From positions 1 through 64,000 of the forward strand of contig CAVYKB010000004.1 in the NCBI GenBank assembly GCA_963768975.1: a stretch of DNA of 64,000 bases, in the 5' to 3' direction. Under the pieces are notes generated by a model, which worked only from the letters and a program-made list of their open reading frames with translations, did no database searches and was not told where the DNA came from. Made by a program: the position numbers and the translations under genes. Below are positions 24,255-32,716 of this stretch, piece after piece. Every line of letters begins with the position of its first letter. Position 1 is the first letter of the stretch. The stretch comes from CADCTB01 sp963768975. GTDB taxonomy: Bacteria; Actinomycetota; Acidimicrobiia; Acidimicrobiales; AC-14.

Positions 24255-25859
24255 ATGGAGACCCTGGCCCCTGAGCACCTGCGCGCCGCCATGGTCGCCT
24301 ACCGCGACCTGCTGCGCCGGCACCAGGAGCGGCTCAACCGGCTGAACGTCTACCCGGTGCCCGACGGCGACACGGGCACGAACATGGCCCTGACCTTGGA
24401 ATCAGTTGTCGCCGGCCTGGAGGGGGCCAGCGAGGACGGCATCCAGAAGGCGGTGGTCCACGGCGCGCTCATGGGGGCCCGGGGCAACTCCGGGGTCATC
24501 CTGTCGCAGATTCTCCGGGGCCTGGCCGACGGCCTGGGCGCCGGCCCCGTCGACGCCGCCGGCGTGGCCGACGCCCTCCTCGGGGCCAGCCGGCTGGCCG
24601 ACGCCGCCGTCATGCGCCCGGTGGAGGGCACGATCCTCACCGTCGCCCGGGACACGGCGGCGGCCGCCGACGGCGCCCGCCACCGACCCCTGGTGGAGCT
24701 CCTCGACTGCGCGGCCGCCGCCGCGGCCACGTCGCTCGAGCGCACCCCCACGCTGCTCCCCGTGTTGGCCGACGCCGGCGTGGTCGACGCCGGCGGCGCC
24801 GGGTTCTGCCTCCTCGTCGACGCCCTCCTCCACGTCGTCGCCGGCCGCCCGTTGCCCGATCCACCCGACGACGGCTCCCCGGCCCAGGCGCAGCCCCACC
24901 CCGTCGCCGCTCCCGAGGACGCCGACGGCCACGGGTCGGGTGGCGAAGGCGGGCGCTACGAGGTCATGTACTTCCTGGAGGCGCCCGACGAGGCGGTCGA
25001 CGGCTTCAAGCAGGCGTGGGACGCCATCGGCGACTCCATCGTCGTGGTCGGCGGCGAAGGCCTGTGGAATTGCCACATCCACACCGACGACATCGGCGCC
25101 GCCGTCGAGGCCGGTATCGACGCCGGCGGCCGTCCTCGCCAGATCCGGGTGACCGACCTCCACCAGCAGGTGGCCGACGAGCGCCGCAACCGCCAGCGGG
25201 TCACGACCGCAGTGGTGGCGGTCGGCGCCGGCGAAGGGGTGGACGAGATCCTGCGCTCGCTCGGCGTCCAGGAGGTGGTGGCCGGCGGGCAGTCCATGAA
25301 CCCCTCCACGGCCCAGATCCTCGACGCCGTCGAGGCCGCCGCCGGTGACGGGGTGATCGTGCTGCCCAACAACAAGAACGTGATCCCCGTGGCCGAGCAG
25401 GCGGCCAAGCTCGCCTCCCGCCCGGTCCGGGTGGTGCCCACCCGCAGTGTCGCCGAGGCGCTGGCCTCGCTCCTCGACTACGACGCCCACGCCGGCGTGG
25501 ACGCCAACGTCGAGGCCATGGTCGCTGCGTCGGCCCGGGTGGCATGGGGCGAGGTGACCCGCGCCGTGCGCAACGCGGCGAGCACGCCGGCCGGCCCGGT
25601 GTCGGAGGGCGACTGGCTCGGGCTCGACCACGGCAAGATCGCGGTCGTCGCCGCCGACCTGGCCGGCGCCGCCAGCGCTCTGCTCGAACGGCTGGTCTCG
25701 AGTTCGCATGAGGTCGTGACGCTGATCGAAGGAGAGGGCTCGGAGCCGGTGATCACCGAGAAGATCACCGGCTGGCTGGCCGAGAACCGCCCGGCCGCGG
25801 CGGTGGAGGTCCACCACGGCGGCCAACCGCTCGCCGCCTACCTCCTCAGCGCGGAGTGA
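24255..25859 (+). CDS. DAK2-domain protein, FakA/YloV-like
   Basis: 534 residues. The N-terminal DAK2 (DhaL) domain has NVYPVPDGDTGTNMALTLESV and GARGNSGVILSQILRGLADG, the ATP/Mg site of dihydroxyacetone-kinase-like proteins. A middle domain (YEVMYFLEAPD to GDSIVVVGGEGLWNCHIHTDD) and a DegV-like C-terminal half (GAGEGVDEILRSLGVQEVVAGGQSMNPSTAQILDAV) complete the FakA architecture. FakA phosphorylates fatty acids bound to FakB; no fakB is nearby. The placement just before recG is widely conserved in bacteria. The end overlaps recG by 4 nt. Confidence 0.9.
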   Translation: METLAPEHLRAAMVAYRDLLRRHQERLNRLNVYPVPDGDTGTNMALTLESVVAGLEGASEDGIQKAVVHGALMGARGNSGVILSQILRGLADGLGAGPVDAAGVADALLGASRLADAAVMRPVEGTILTVARDTAAAADGARHRPLVELLDCAAAAAATSLERTPTLLPVLADAGVVDAGGAGFCLLVDALLHVVAGRPLPDPPDDGSPAQAQPHPVAAPEDADGHGSGGEGGRYEVMYFLEAPDEAVDGFKQAWDAIGDSIVVVGGEGLWNCHIHTDDIGAAVEAGIDAGGRPRQIRVTDLHQQVADERRNRQRVTTAVVAVGAGEGVDEILRSLGVQEVVAGGQSMNPSTAQILDAVEAAAGDGVIVLPNNKNVIPVAEQAAKLASRPVRVVPTRSVAEALASLLDYDAHAGVDANVEAMVAASARVAWGEVTRAVRNAASTPAGPVSEGDWLGLDHGKIAVVAADLAGAASALLERLVSSSHEVVTLIEGEGSEPVITEKITGWLAENRPAAAVEVHHGGQPLAAYLLSAE

Positions 25860-27976
25860 CGGAGCCGGCGGGCCGGAAGCTCGGCCAGCTGGCGATCATC
25901 CCCGTCTCCACGCTCAAGGGCGTGGGCGACAAGAAGGCTGAGGGCCTCGAGGCGATGGGCATCACCACCGTGCTCGACCTCCTCACCCACTATCCCCGCC
26001 GCTACCTCGACCGGACCCGGCAGGAGTCCATCGCTGGCCTGAGGGAGGCGGAGGAGGCCATGGTCCTGGCCACGGTGAAGCGGGTGCAGTCCCGCCGGAC
26101 CCGCCAGCGCCGGGCCATGGTCGACGTCGACGTCTTCGACGGCTCCAGCTACCTCCACGTCGTCTTCTTCAACCAGCCCTGGCGGGCCAAGCAGCTCTCG
26201 GTGGGTACCCAGGCCGTCTTCTTCGGGAAGATGGAGCGCTACAAGGGCCGTCCCCAGATGACGAATCCGGTCGTCGACCTGGTGGGAGACCGCACCGGCA
26301 AGATCGTCCCCATCTACCAGCAGTCGGAGAAGGCGGGGCTGGCCACCTGGGAGCTGGCCGCCTTCGTCGAGGAGGCGCTGGCCCGGGCCGGGCGCATGGC
26401 CGACCCCCTGCCCGAGGAGTGGCGCAACCGCCTCGACGTGGGCGACCGCACCTGGGCGTTCAACCAGATCCACAACCCCGAGTCCATGGCCGCGGCGCAG
26501 GCGGCCCGCCGGCGGCTGGTGGTCGACGAGCTGCTGCGCCTTCAGCTGGCGCTGGTGATGCGCAAGCGGGCCGTCGAGCGGGAGTCGAAGGGCATCCGCC
26601 ATGTGGTCGACGGGGAGCTGGTGCGTCGGTTTCACGCCGGCCTGCCGTTCCCCCTGACCGGCGCCCAGCAGCGGGCCATCGCCGAGATCGCCGGCGATCT
26701 GGCCGGCGTCCACCCGATGCACCGGCTGCTCCAGGGCGACGTCGGGTCCGGCAAGACGCTGGTGGCGGTGACGGCGCTGCTGATCGCGGTGCAGGGCGGC
26801 TACCAGGGGGCGTTCATGGCGCCCACCGAGGTGCTGGCCGAGCAGCACGGCCTCTCGGTGCGCCACGTGCTCGGCGGTCTCACCGTCCCCGATCCCGGCA
26901 CCCTCATGGGTGACCGGCCGCTCCGGGTCGAGCTGATCACCAACCGCACGCCGGCGGGGGAGCGGGCCCGCATCCTCTCGGCGCTGGCCGACGGCGGGGT
27001 GGACCTGCTCATCGGCACCCACGCCCTGCTCGAGGAGAAGGTGGGGTTCCGGGCCCTCGGCGTGATCGTCATCGACGAGCAGCACCGCTTCGGCGTCGAG
27101 CAGCGGGCCGCCCTGCGGGGCAAGGGCGACGACCCCGACGTCCTGGTCATGACGGCCACGCCCATTCCCCGCACCGCGGCGATGACCGTGTACGGGGACC
27201 TCGACGTCACCGTGCTCGACGAGATGCCTCCGGGGCGGTCGCCGGTGGTGACCAAGTGGGCACGGGGCGAGCTGGAGGAGGCTGCGGCCTACAACCGGGT
27301 GTCGGCCGAGGTCGCCGCCGGCCGCCAGGCCTACGTGGTCTGCCCGCTCGTGGAGGAGTCGGAGAAGGTGCAGGCCAAGGCGGCCACGGTGGAGTTCGCC
27401 CGCCTGCGCGATGAGGTGTGGCCGGACCTGCGCCTCGCCCTGCTCCACGGCCAGATGCCGTCGAAGGAGAAGGAGGCGGTGATGACCTCGTTCCGGGCCG
27501 GCGACCTCGACGTGCTGGTGGCCACGACCGTGATCGAGGTAGGCGTCGACGTCCCCAACGCCACCGTCATGATCATCGAGGACGCCGACCGCTTCGGCAT
27601 CGCCCAGCTCCACCAGCTGCGGGGCCGGGTCGGGCGGGGCGGCGAGCAGTCGTGGTGCTACCTGCTCGGCGCCGGCGCCACGCCCGACTCCGAGGCCCGC
27701 CTCCAGGCCATCGAAGCCAGCACCGACGGCTTCGAGCTGGCCGAAATCGACCTCGAGATCCGGGGCGAAGGCACCGTCCTGGGCACCCGACAGAAGGGCC
27801 AGAGCGACCTCAAGCTGGCCAGCCTCCGGCGTGACAAGGAGTGGGTCGCCCGGGCTCGGGAGGTCGCCTTCGCCATCGTCGACGACGACCCCACGCTCTC
27901 GCGCCATGAGGTGCTCCAAGAGGAGCTCCGACTCTTGGTGGAACCGGAGGAAGCAGAGTTCCTGTTCAAGAGCTGA
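25856..27976 (+). CDS. recG: ATP-dependent DNA helicase RecG
   Basis: 706 residues. An N-terminal wedge/OB region (TLKGVGDKKAEGLEAMGI, HYPRRYLDRT, VVFFNQPWRAKQL) precedes SF2 helicase motifs: LTGAQQRAIAEI (Q/0), LLQGDVGSGKTLVAV (I), MAPTEVLAEQH (Ia), LIGTHALLEE, VIDEQHRFGVEQR (II), MTATPIPRTAAMTVYGDL (III), TTVIEVGVDVPNATVMIIEDADRFGIAQLHQLRGRVGRG (V-VI). It remodels stalled forks and Holliday junctions. GTG start overlaps the previous stop (GTGA). Confidence 0.96.
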   Translation: MTEPAGRKLGQLAIIPVSTLKGVGDKKAEGLEAMGITTVLDLLTHYPRRYLDRTRQESIAGLREAEEAMVLATVKRVQSRRTRQRRAMVDVDVFDGSSYLHVVFFNQPWRAKQLSVGTQAVFFGKMERYKGRPQMTNPVVDLVGDRTGKIVPIYQQSEKAGLATWELAAFVEEALARAGRMADPLPEEWRNRLDVGDRTWAFNQIHNPESMAAAQAARRRLVVDELLRLQLALVMRKRAVERESKGIRHVVDGELVRRFHAGLPFPLTGAQQRAIAEIAGDLAGVHPMHRLLQGDVGSGKTLVAVTALLIAVQGGYQGAFMAPTEVLAEQHGLSVRHVLGGLTVPDPGTLMGDRPLRVELITNRTPAGERARILSALADGGVDLLIGTHALLEEKVGFRALGVIVIDEQHRFGVEQRAALRGKGDDPDVLVMTATPIPRTAAMTVYGDLDVTVLDEMPPGRSPVVTKWARGELEEAAAYNRVSAEVAAGRQAYVVCPLVEESEKVQAKAATVEFARLRDEVWPDLRLALLHGQMPSKEKEAVMTSFRAGDLDVLVATTVIEVGVDVPNATVMIIEDADRFGIAQLHQLRGRVGRGGEQSWCYLLGAGATPDSEARLQAIEASTDGFELAEIDLEIRGEGTVLGTRQKGQSDLKLASLRRDKEWVARAREVAFAIVDDDPTLSRHEVLQEELRLLVEPEEAEFLFKS

Positions 27977-27979
27977 GGT

Positions 27980-28009
27980 TTGCGCCGGGCGAACATCTGT
28001 TCGTATGAT
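27980..28009 (+). promoter_or_regulatory. Promoter with SOS (LexA) box CGAACATCTGTTCG
   Basis: CGAAC-N4-GTTCG at 27990-28003 is the full core of the actinobacterial/Gram-positive LexA operator. It sits directly against a perfect-looking -10 TATGAT (28004-28009), with TTGCGC 18 nt further upstream as a weak -35. LexA bound here would block the promoter. The next GTG is 8 nt after the -10, indicating a leaderless transcript. Confidence 0.75.
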
Positions 28010-28017
28010 CCACGTCT

Positions 28018-28224
28018 GTGCTCCCCGAGCCTCTGACGCCAGAGACCATCGAGCAATTCCGCCGCAGCGTCACGATGCTGGCGCCTCGGCATCCGGCCGC
28101 CTTGGACCGCGAAGCGGCCCTGGAGCTCCTCGAAGAGATGCTGCGCCTCCAGGCGTCTGACCGGCGGCTGACCGAGCTCGTCGACGCGCTCCGGAAACTC
28201 CTGGCCGCCGCGGACCGGCGATGA
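28018..28224 (+). CDS. Small helical protein behind an SOS box
   Basis: 68 residues, predicted mostly helical (TPETIEQFRRSVTMLAPRHPAALDREAALELLEEMLRLQASDRRLTELVDALRKLL), rich in Leu, Arg and Glu, with no recognisable domain. GTG 28018 lies 8 nt after TATGAT and has no Shine-Dalgarno, so it is a leaderless start. It follows recG by 41 nt but should be controlled by its own LexA-type promoter. Its stop overlaps the next small ORF (ATGA). A DNA-damage role is inferred from the operator only. Confidence 0.65.
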   Translation: MLPEPLTPETIEQFRRSVTMLAPRHPAALDREAALELLEEMLRLQASDRRLTELVDALRKLLAAADRR

Positions 28225-28373
28225 AGCCGCCGAAACGGCGACAGCTGCTGGTGCAATCGCAGGCCCCTCTGTCTCGCAGGCGATGCCGTCGTCGTCGCGA
28301 TCCAGATGGGCCTGCCGGGTCGTACCTCAGAGCCGTTTCGTGCCGGCGCACCGCGGGGAGGAGCATCAGATGA
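28221..28373 (+). CDS. 50-residue arginine-rich small ORF
   Basis: Starts MKPPKRRQLLVQSQAPLS and has a run of basic residues (RRRCRRRRD), ending TAGRSIR. It is too short for most gene callers. Support comes from layout: its ATG overlaps the upstream stop by 4 nt and its own TGA overlaps the downstream ATG by 4 nt, so three ORFs are chained in register. The strong positive charge suggests nucleic-acid contact, but this is inference. It could still be a coincidence in GC-rich sequence. Confidence 0.4.
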   Translation: MKPPKRRQLLVQSQAPLSRRRCRRRRDPDGPAGSYLRAVSCRRTAGRSIR

Positions 28374-28618
28374 GCGTGAACGACGAACCCCCGACAGATG
28401 CGGCTCTCGCTGGCGCCGGCGGTGACGACCTGAGCGCCGGCACGTCGGTCAGCGGGGTTGGTGGGAAGGCGCTGTCGACCGAGAACCGTGACGCCGGACT
28501 CGCCCCCGTTGCGGAGCGGGCCGCGGAGGTCGGGTGGGGTCGGGGCGACCCAGGGGTCGCCGAGCAGCCGGTGGCCGGCCACGACGGGACTGGGCAGTCG
28601 GAGAAGCCCGGGGACTAG
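28370..28618 (+). CDS. 82-residue acidic low-complexity protein
   Basis: MSVNDEPPTDAALAGAGG onward, rich in Gly, Ala, Asp and Glu and without hydrophobic core, so probably disordered. The start is well supported by GGGGAGGAG 6 nt upstream and by the ATGA overlap with the preceding small ORF. It is the last member of the SOS-box-led trio and ends 7 nt before the end of the convergent IPT-domain gene. Not recognised. Confidence 0.5.
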   Translation: MSVNDEPPTDAALAGAGGDDLSAGTSVSGVGGKALSTENRDAGLAPVAERAAEVGWGRGDPGVAEQPVAGHDGTGQSEKPGD

Positions 28619-28625
28619 CCGGCGC

Positions 28626-29483
28626 TCAGAAGCGCTGGCGGTTCCGTACCGCCAGGAACACGCCGCCGCCGAAGACGAGGGCCAGTCCCAAGACGAGCAG
28701 GGCGGGGTTGCTCACCGCTCCGGCTGACTGGCTCGTGGAGCGGGGCGTGAGGCTGGCGGCGGCGTCGCCGCCTGGGTCGGTGGACGGCGTCTGCTCGACG
28801 GCGGCAGAGCCCGGCGCCGGCGCTTGCGCACCCGCCGGCGGAGCAAGGGTGGGAACGGTGCTGCTGTCGGCGGTCGTAACCCCCACGAGCGATGTCACGG
28901 TCGACGATCCCGCCGCGTTGGCGGCGGCCCCCGTTGGAGCGCTCGTGCCGGTGCTGGCGCCGGCGTCCGTCCCGCCCGTCGTGTCCGGCTTGCCGTCCAC
29001 GCCGTCGCCGGTGCCGCCGGCCGCGCCCGACGTGTCGCGGCTCACGCCGTTCCCCGCCCGGCCCGACGCCGGCGGGGGCGCGGCGACGGTTGTCGTCGTC
29101 ACCTCCACCGTCGTCGTTGTGGTCGGTGCCGCATCGGCGGCCGTCACCTGGAAGGAGGCGGTCGACGTCGAGACGGCGGTGCCCTGAGTGACGACGGCGA
29201 CGACGGGAAAGGAGTTCGGCGGGGACTCGGGGACGACCGCAGTGGTGAAGAAGTCGGGCCCGATGCCACTGGCCAGCTCGATCCCGGACTGGCTCCCCCA
29301 ATGCAGCTTTACTACCGCGCCGGGAGCGAAGCCCGAGCCGGTGATAGAGAACGTGGTGCCCGGTGGCCCGCTGGCGGGGGAGAGCACGAGTTCGGTGGCG
29401 GCCGCCGCCGGGCTCCCGCCGAGGAACAGCAACGCCAGCACGACCACGACGGCCGCTCCGGCCGCCGCCGCCCTACGCCACAC
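28626..29483 (-). CDS. Secreted IPT/TIG-domain protein with C-terminal membrane anchor
   Basis: About 285 residues. A signal peptide (RRAAAAGAAVVVVLALLFLGGSPAAAA) leads to one Ig-like IPT/TIG domain (LVLSPASGPPGTTFSITGSGFAPGAVVKLHWG), a long Thr/Gly/Ala-rich linker (about 125-245, including TTTTTVEVTTTTV) and a final membrane helix (ALLVLGLALVFGGGVFLAV) with basic tail RNRQRF. It should be displayed outside the cell and anchored at its C-terminus. GTG 29483 puts the signal peptide at the start and overlaps the peroxidase stop by 11 nt; the frame stays open to 29585. Adhesion or surface role is a guess. Confidence 0.7.
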   Translation of the reverse strand: MWRRAAAAGAAVVVVLALLFLGGSPAAAATELVLSPASGPPGTTFSITGSGFAPGAVVKLHWGSQSGIELASGIGPDFFTTAVVPESPPNSFPVVAVVTQGTAVSTSTASFQVTAADAAPTTTTTVEVTTTTVAAPPPASGRAGNGVSRDTSGAAGGTGDGVDGKPDTTGGTDAGASTGTSAPTGAAANAAGSSTVTSLVGVTTADSSTVPTLAPPAGAQAPAPGSAAVEQTPSTDPGGDAAASLTPRSTSQSAGAVSNPALLVLGLALVFGGGVFLAVRNRQRF

Positions 29484-30771
29484 CGGCGAACCGCAGGAGA
29501 TCGGCCATGGTGAACGTGCCCGGCTCGGCGGCGGGAAGCTCCGGCTTCCACGCCGGCGCCTGGCGCAGGAACGACGAGGGGTCACCCTTGAGCAGCCCGA
29601 CGAGGACCTCGGCGACGATCCGCCCGCCCGTCGGGCCCAGCCCCCGCCCCTCGCGCAGGACCTCGGATTCCCGGAGCAGGTAGAACCACAGCGGGGTGTC
29701 TCCGGTCAGCCGCAGATCCCGGTTGGGCACCTCGGTGTCCATCGCTGCCGCCACCGCCTGGCCCGAGGGCAGCTGGAGCGACCGCCCGCGGAGCATGTTG
29801 ATCAATCCCAGGGAGCGCCGGGCGTTGTCGATGGCCGGCGGCAGCTTGCGCATGGGCTCGGCGATCCTGGTGTCGATGCGCCGGCTGGGCTGGGGCGGCG
29901 TGGCGTCCTCGAGGGCGAACAGGTGCTTCCACTGGACGGTCCAGCCCTTGGGCAGCGTGCGGAAGCCACCGAGGTGCTGGAGCGGGTTGGCCACCCGGAT
30001 GTCGGTGAGGATCGGCAGGATCTGGAGGGTGTCGTTGATGCGGTACTCGCCCCGCACCATGCTGTGGCCGAAGCGGTAGGCGGCGGCGGAGAACTCGACC
30101 GGCACGAACGGCGCGCTCCGCCACGAGAAGAACGACAGGTCGGCCCGGGCCCTGCCCGTGCGCTTGCTGGTGACCAGGATCTCGCCGAGCATCTCAGGGC
30201 CCACCAGCCGGGCCAGGAAGTCGTGGATGACCACCCACTGGTAATGCCAGGTGACGGTGCGGCGGGCCTCCTCGAACAGGCGGCCGGGCTCGGCGCCGAA
30301 ACGCAGATGGTCGACGACGGCGTTGTGGAAGCGGATGAAGGCCAGGTGCAGTTGGCTGACGATGAAGTGGACGTCGTTGCGGGAGTCACCGATGAGGGCT
30401 CGTCCCTGCTGGTTGCGGGGGAGGTCGACGGGCTCGTGCTCGGCGGTGTTGGTGTTGCGCCCCACGAGCAGCGACGCAGGGTCGCCCTGATCGTAGAGGT
30501 AGGGGCTGTCCGCTTGGCCCCGCCCGTAGAGGGAGTCCAGGTCGAACCGGGGGGTGCGGAAGGTGGTCAGGGCATCGGGGTCGTTCACCCGGTCCAAGCT
30601 CGAGACCGGGTCGAAGGTGATGTCGTGGTCGACGAACTGGCCGAGGTAGGTGTAGCCCGACGGGATGTCCGGGTTGTCGCCGGCCGCTCCCGCCGGTGCG
30701 TCGGCCATGGACTCGGCCAGGGCCTTGAGCGCTGCGTCCGAGGGAGCGAAGGGGGGAAGCTCGCGGAACAT
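29473..30771 (-). CDS. Animal-type heme peroxidase family protein
   Basis: 432 residues from ATG 30771. The family core is visible: YLGQFVDHDITFDPVSSL (distal His), TPRFDLDSLYGRG, DSRNDVHFIVSQLHLAFIRFHNAVVDHL, WVVIHDFLARLVG, and the proximal region FGHSMVRGEYRIN, closing with LRFAG. Such enzymes use H2O2 to oxidise halides or organic compounds. No signal peptide is seen. In-frame codons upstream of 30771 (to about 30843) encode HGGSRPRGLDNLPRSASF, which also looks like family sequence, yet no ATG, GTG, TTG or CTG precedes it before a stop. The true start may be non-standard or an indel lies upstream. Confidence 0.8.
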   Translation of the reverse strand: MFRELPPFAPSDAALKALAESMADAPAGAAGDNPDIPSGYTYLGQFVDHDITFDPVSSLDRVNDPDALTTFRTPRFDLDSLYGRGQADSPYLYDQGDPASLLVGRNTNTAEHEPVDLPRNQQGRALIGDSRNDVHFIVSQLHLAFIRFHNAVVDHLRFGAEPGRLFEEARRTVTWHYQWVVIHDFLARLVGPEMLGEILVTSKRTGRARADLSFFSWRSAPFVPVEFSAAAYRFGHSMVRGEYRINDTLQILPILTDIRVANPLQHLGGFRTLPKGWTVQWKHLFALEDATPPQPSRRIDTRIAEPMRKLPPAIDNARRSLGLINMLRGRSLQLPSGQAVAAAMDTEVPNRDLRLTGDTPLWFYLLRESEVLREGRGLGPTGGRIVAEVLVGLLKGDPSSFLRQAPAWKPELPAAEPGTFTMADLLRFAGVA

Positions 30772-30946
30772 CCGTCCGTAGCGGCCGTTGAAGGAGGCCG
30801 AGCGCGGCAGGTTGTCGAGCCCCCGGGGGCGGCTCCCGCCATGGTGGTCGAGCGATATCGGCTGCGATGGTCGTTCCGTCGTGAGCGAAGTATTGCAGCC
30901 CCGCGTTACCCTCGCCCGGACACGACCACGACGGAAGGTGGGTCCC

Positions 30947-32707
30947 GTGGACTACGGCAAGCTGAGCCCGACACTGGCGGCGGCTCTGGCGGACTTCGAA
31001 ACCGGCGGTCGCCCCGCGCTCGAGTTGCATGCGCGCTCGCTGGGGCTCGTCTCGACCGAGGCCGCGTCCAAGCCGCCGCGGATCGTGGTGTTCGTCCATT
31101 GCGACGAGGGTGCCACCGCCGGCGAGCTGGGTGGCGCCGGCGTGGAGATCAACCAGCCGGCCGGCGCCGTTCGCACCGGCATCGTCGACCTCGACGCCCT
31201 CGACGCGCTGACCGAGAACCCGGCGGTGACCCGCGTCGTCCCCGCCCGCCGCCTGCGCCTGCTGATGGACGTGGCCAAGACCAAGGTGGGCGTGCCGGCG
31301 TTCCGGACCAAGAACAAGCTGTCGGGCAAGGGGGTGGTGATCGGGATCGTCGACACTGGTATCGAGACCGACCACCCGGCGTTCGCCGGCCGCATCCTGC
31401 GCGTCTGGGACCAGACGATGAAGGGCCCGGGCGTGGCCGAAGGCGGCTACGGCGCCGAACTGCAGCCGCCGATGATCGACATCACCCGCGACACCGTCGG
31501 CCACGGGACCCACGTCGCCGGCATCGCCGCCGCCGAGGATCCGGTGTACGAAGGCGTGGCGCCCGAGGCCGAGCTGGTCATCGTGAAGTCCGACCTGATG
31601 ACCGCCCACATCGCCGACGGCGTGCGCTACATCTTCCGGGTGGCCGCCTCGCTGGGCCGGCCGGCAGTGGTCAACCTGTCCCTGGGCGGGCATGGCGACG
31701 CACACGACGGCACCGACTCTCTCTCCCTGGTGATCGACAGCCTGACCGGCCCCGGCCGCATCGTCTGCTGCGCGGCCGGCAACGAGGGCAACGACAACAT
31801 TCACGCCCAGGGCAAGGTGCGCAAGGGCGGGGTCCGCAACTTCGCGGTGTCCATCCGCCGGCCCGCTGCCGGTCAGCGCCCGTGGGTCGCGGCCTTCAAC
31901 GGCTGGTACAAGGGGTCCGACCGCATGACGGTGTCGGTGACCTCTCCCAACCACGAGTCCACGCCGGCGCAGGCGGTGATCACAGACGCCAACCCGGCGA
32001 AGATCTACGAGCTCGAGGATGGCGCCGTTCGGATCACGTCGCCGGGCCCCGACCCGGCCAACGGCGACATCAACTTCTTCGTCGAGATCCAGCCGGCGCC
32101 GGCGCCAGAGGCGCCCGCCGGGACGCCGCCGAGCCCACCGGGGGCGTGGCGGATCAAGATGACCGGCGTCAAGGTGCGAGGCGAGAGCGTGGTCGACGTC
32201 TGGTCGCTCGACGAGCGCCTGGCCCAGTTCACCGGGATCGCCGTCGAAGACAACATGAAGATCGGCTCACCGGGGTCGTGCACCTCGGCCATCACGGTGG
32301 CCTCGTTCACCACCAAGTCCAAATGGACCGACTTCTTCGGCAACGACCACGAGTCGGGCCTCGAGTTCAACACCATCTCGGACTTCAGTAGCGAAGGACC
32401 CCGTCGCGACGGGGTGAAAAAGCCCGATGTCGCCGCCCCGGGGGCCATGATCGGTGCCTCCCTCTCGGGAGACTCCGGGGTGGGGCCGGCGGTCATCCTC
32501 GACCAGCTGAACCGGATCAACTCGGGTACGAGCATGGCGTGTCCGTTCGTGACGGGCGTCGTCGCCCTGCTCCTGGAGCGCGATCCGACCCTCGACCCGA
32601 AGCAGGTCAAGGCCCTCCTCCTGTCGAAGGCGGCCATCCCCCGCAGGGCCAAGGGCGCCTTCGACGAGAAGTGGGGCTTCGGGCTCATTTCGACCAAAGG
32701 CCTGTAG
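30947..32707 (+). CDS. Subtilisin-like serine protease (S8) with propeptide-like N-terminus
   Basis: 586 residues. Catalytic triad: Asp in IGIVDTGIETDHPAF, His in VGHGTHVAGIAA, Ser in NSGTSMACPFVTGVVALLLE; the oxyanion Asn is in CCAAGNEGND. The first 115 residues (MDYGKLSPTLAAAL to RVVPARRLRLL) resemble an I9-type propeptide and match the next gene's product. An insert of about 150 residues sits between the Asn and the Ser. No signal peptide, so it may be intracellular or leave by another route. GTG 30947 is chosen because the downstream paralog starts with the same MDxGK sequence; GGAAGG lies upstream. Divergent from the heme peroxidase. Confidence 0.88.
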   Translation: MDYGKLSPTLAAALADFETGGRPALELHARSLGLVSTEAASKPPRIVVFVHCDEGATAGELGGAGVEINQPAGAVRTGIVDLDALDALTENPAVTRVVPARRLRLLMDVAKTKVGVPAFRTKNKLSGKGVVIGIVDTGIETDHPAFAGRILRVWDQTMKGPGVAEGGYGAELQPPMIDITRDTVGHGTHVAGIAAAEDPVYEGVAPEAELVIVKSDLMTAHIADGVRYIFRVAASLGRPAVVNLSLGGHGDAHDGTDSLSLVIDSLTGPGRIVCCAAGNEGNDNIHAQGKVRKGGVRNFAVSIRRPAAGQRPWVAAFNGWYKGSDRMTVSVTSPNHESTPAQAVITDANPAKIYELEDGAVRITSPGPDPANGDINFFVEIQPAPAPEAPAGTPPSPPGAWRIKMTGVKVRGESVVDVWSLDERLAQFTGIAVEDNMKIGSPGSCTSAITVASFTTKSKWTDFFGNDHESGLEFNTISDFSSEGPRRDGVKKPDVAAPGAMIGASLSGDSGVGPAVILDQLNRINSGTSMACPFVTGVVALLLERDPTLDPKQVKALLLSKAAIPRRAKGAFDEKWGFGLISTKGL

Positions 32708-32716
32708 CCTGGGGGA

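Noticed and set aside
29188..32391. 1067-codon open frame on the + strand
   Set aside because: It runs antisense to the IPT and peroxidase genes and out of frame through the subtilisin gene, has no domain and is Arg/Gly-rich, the usual shadow in GC-rich DNA.
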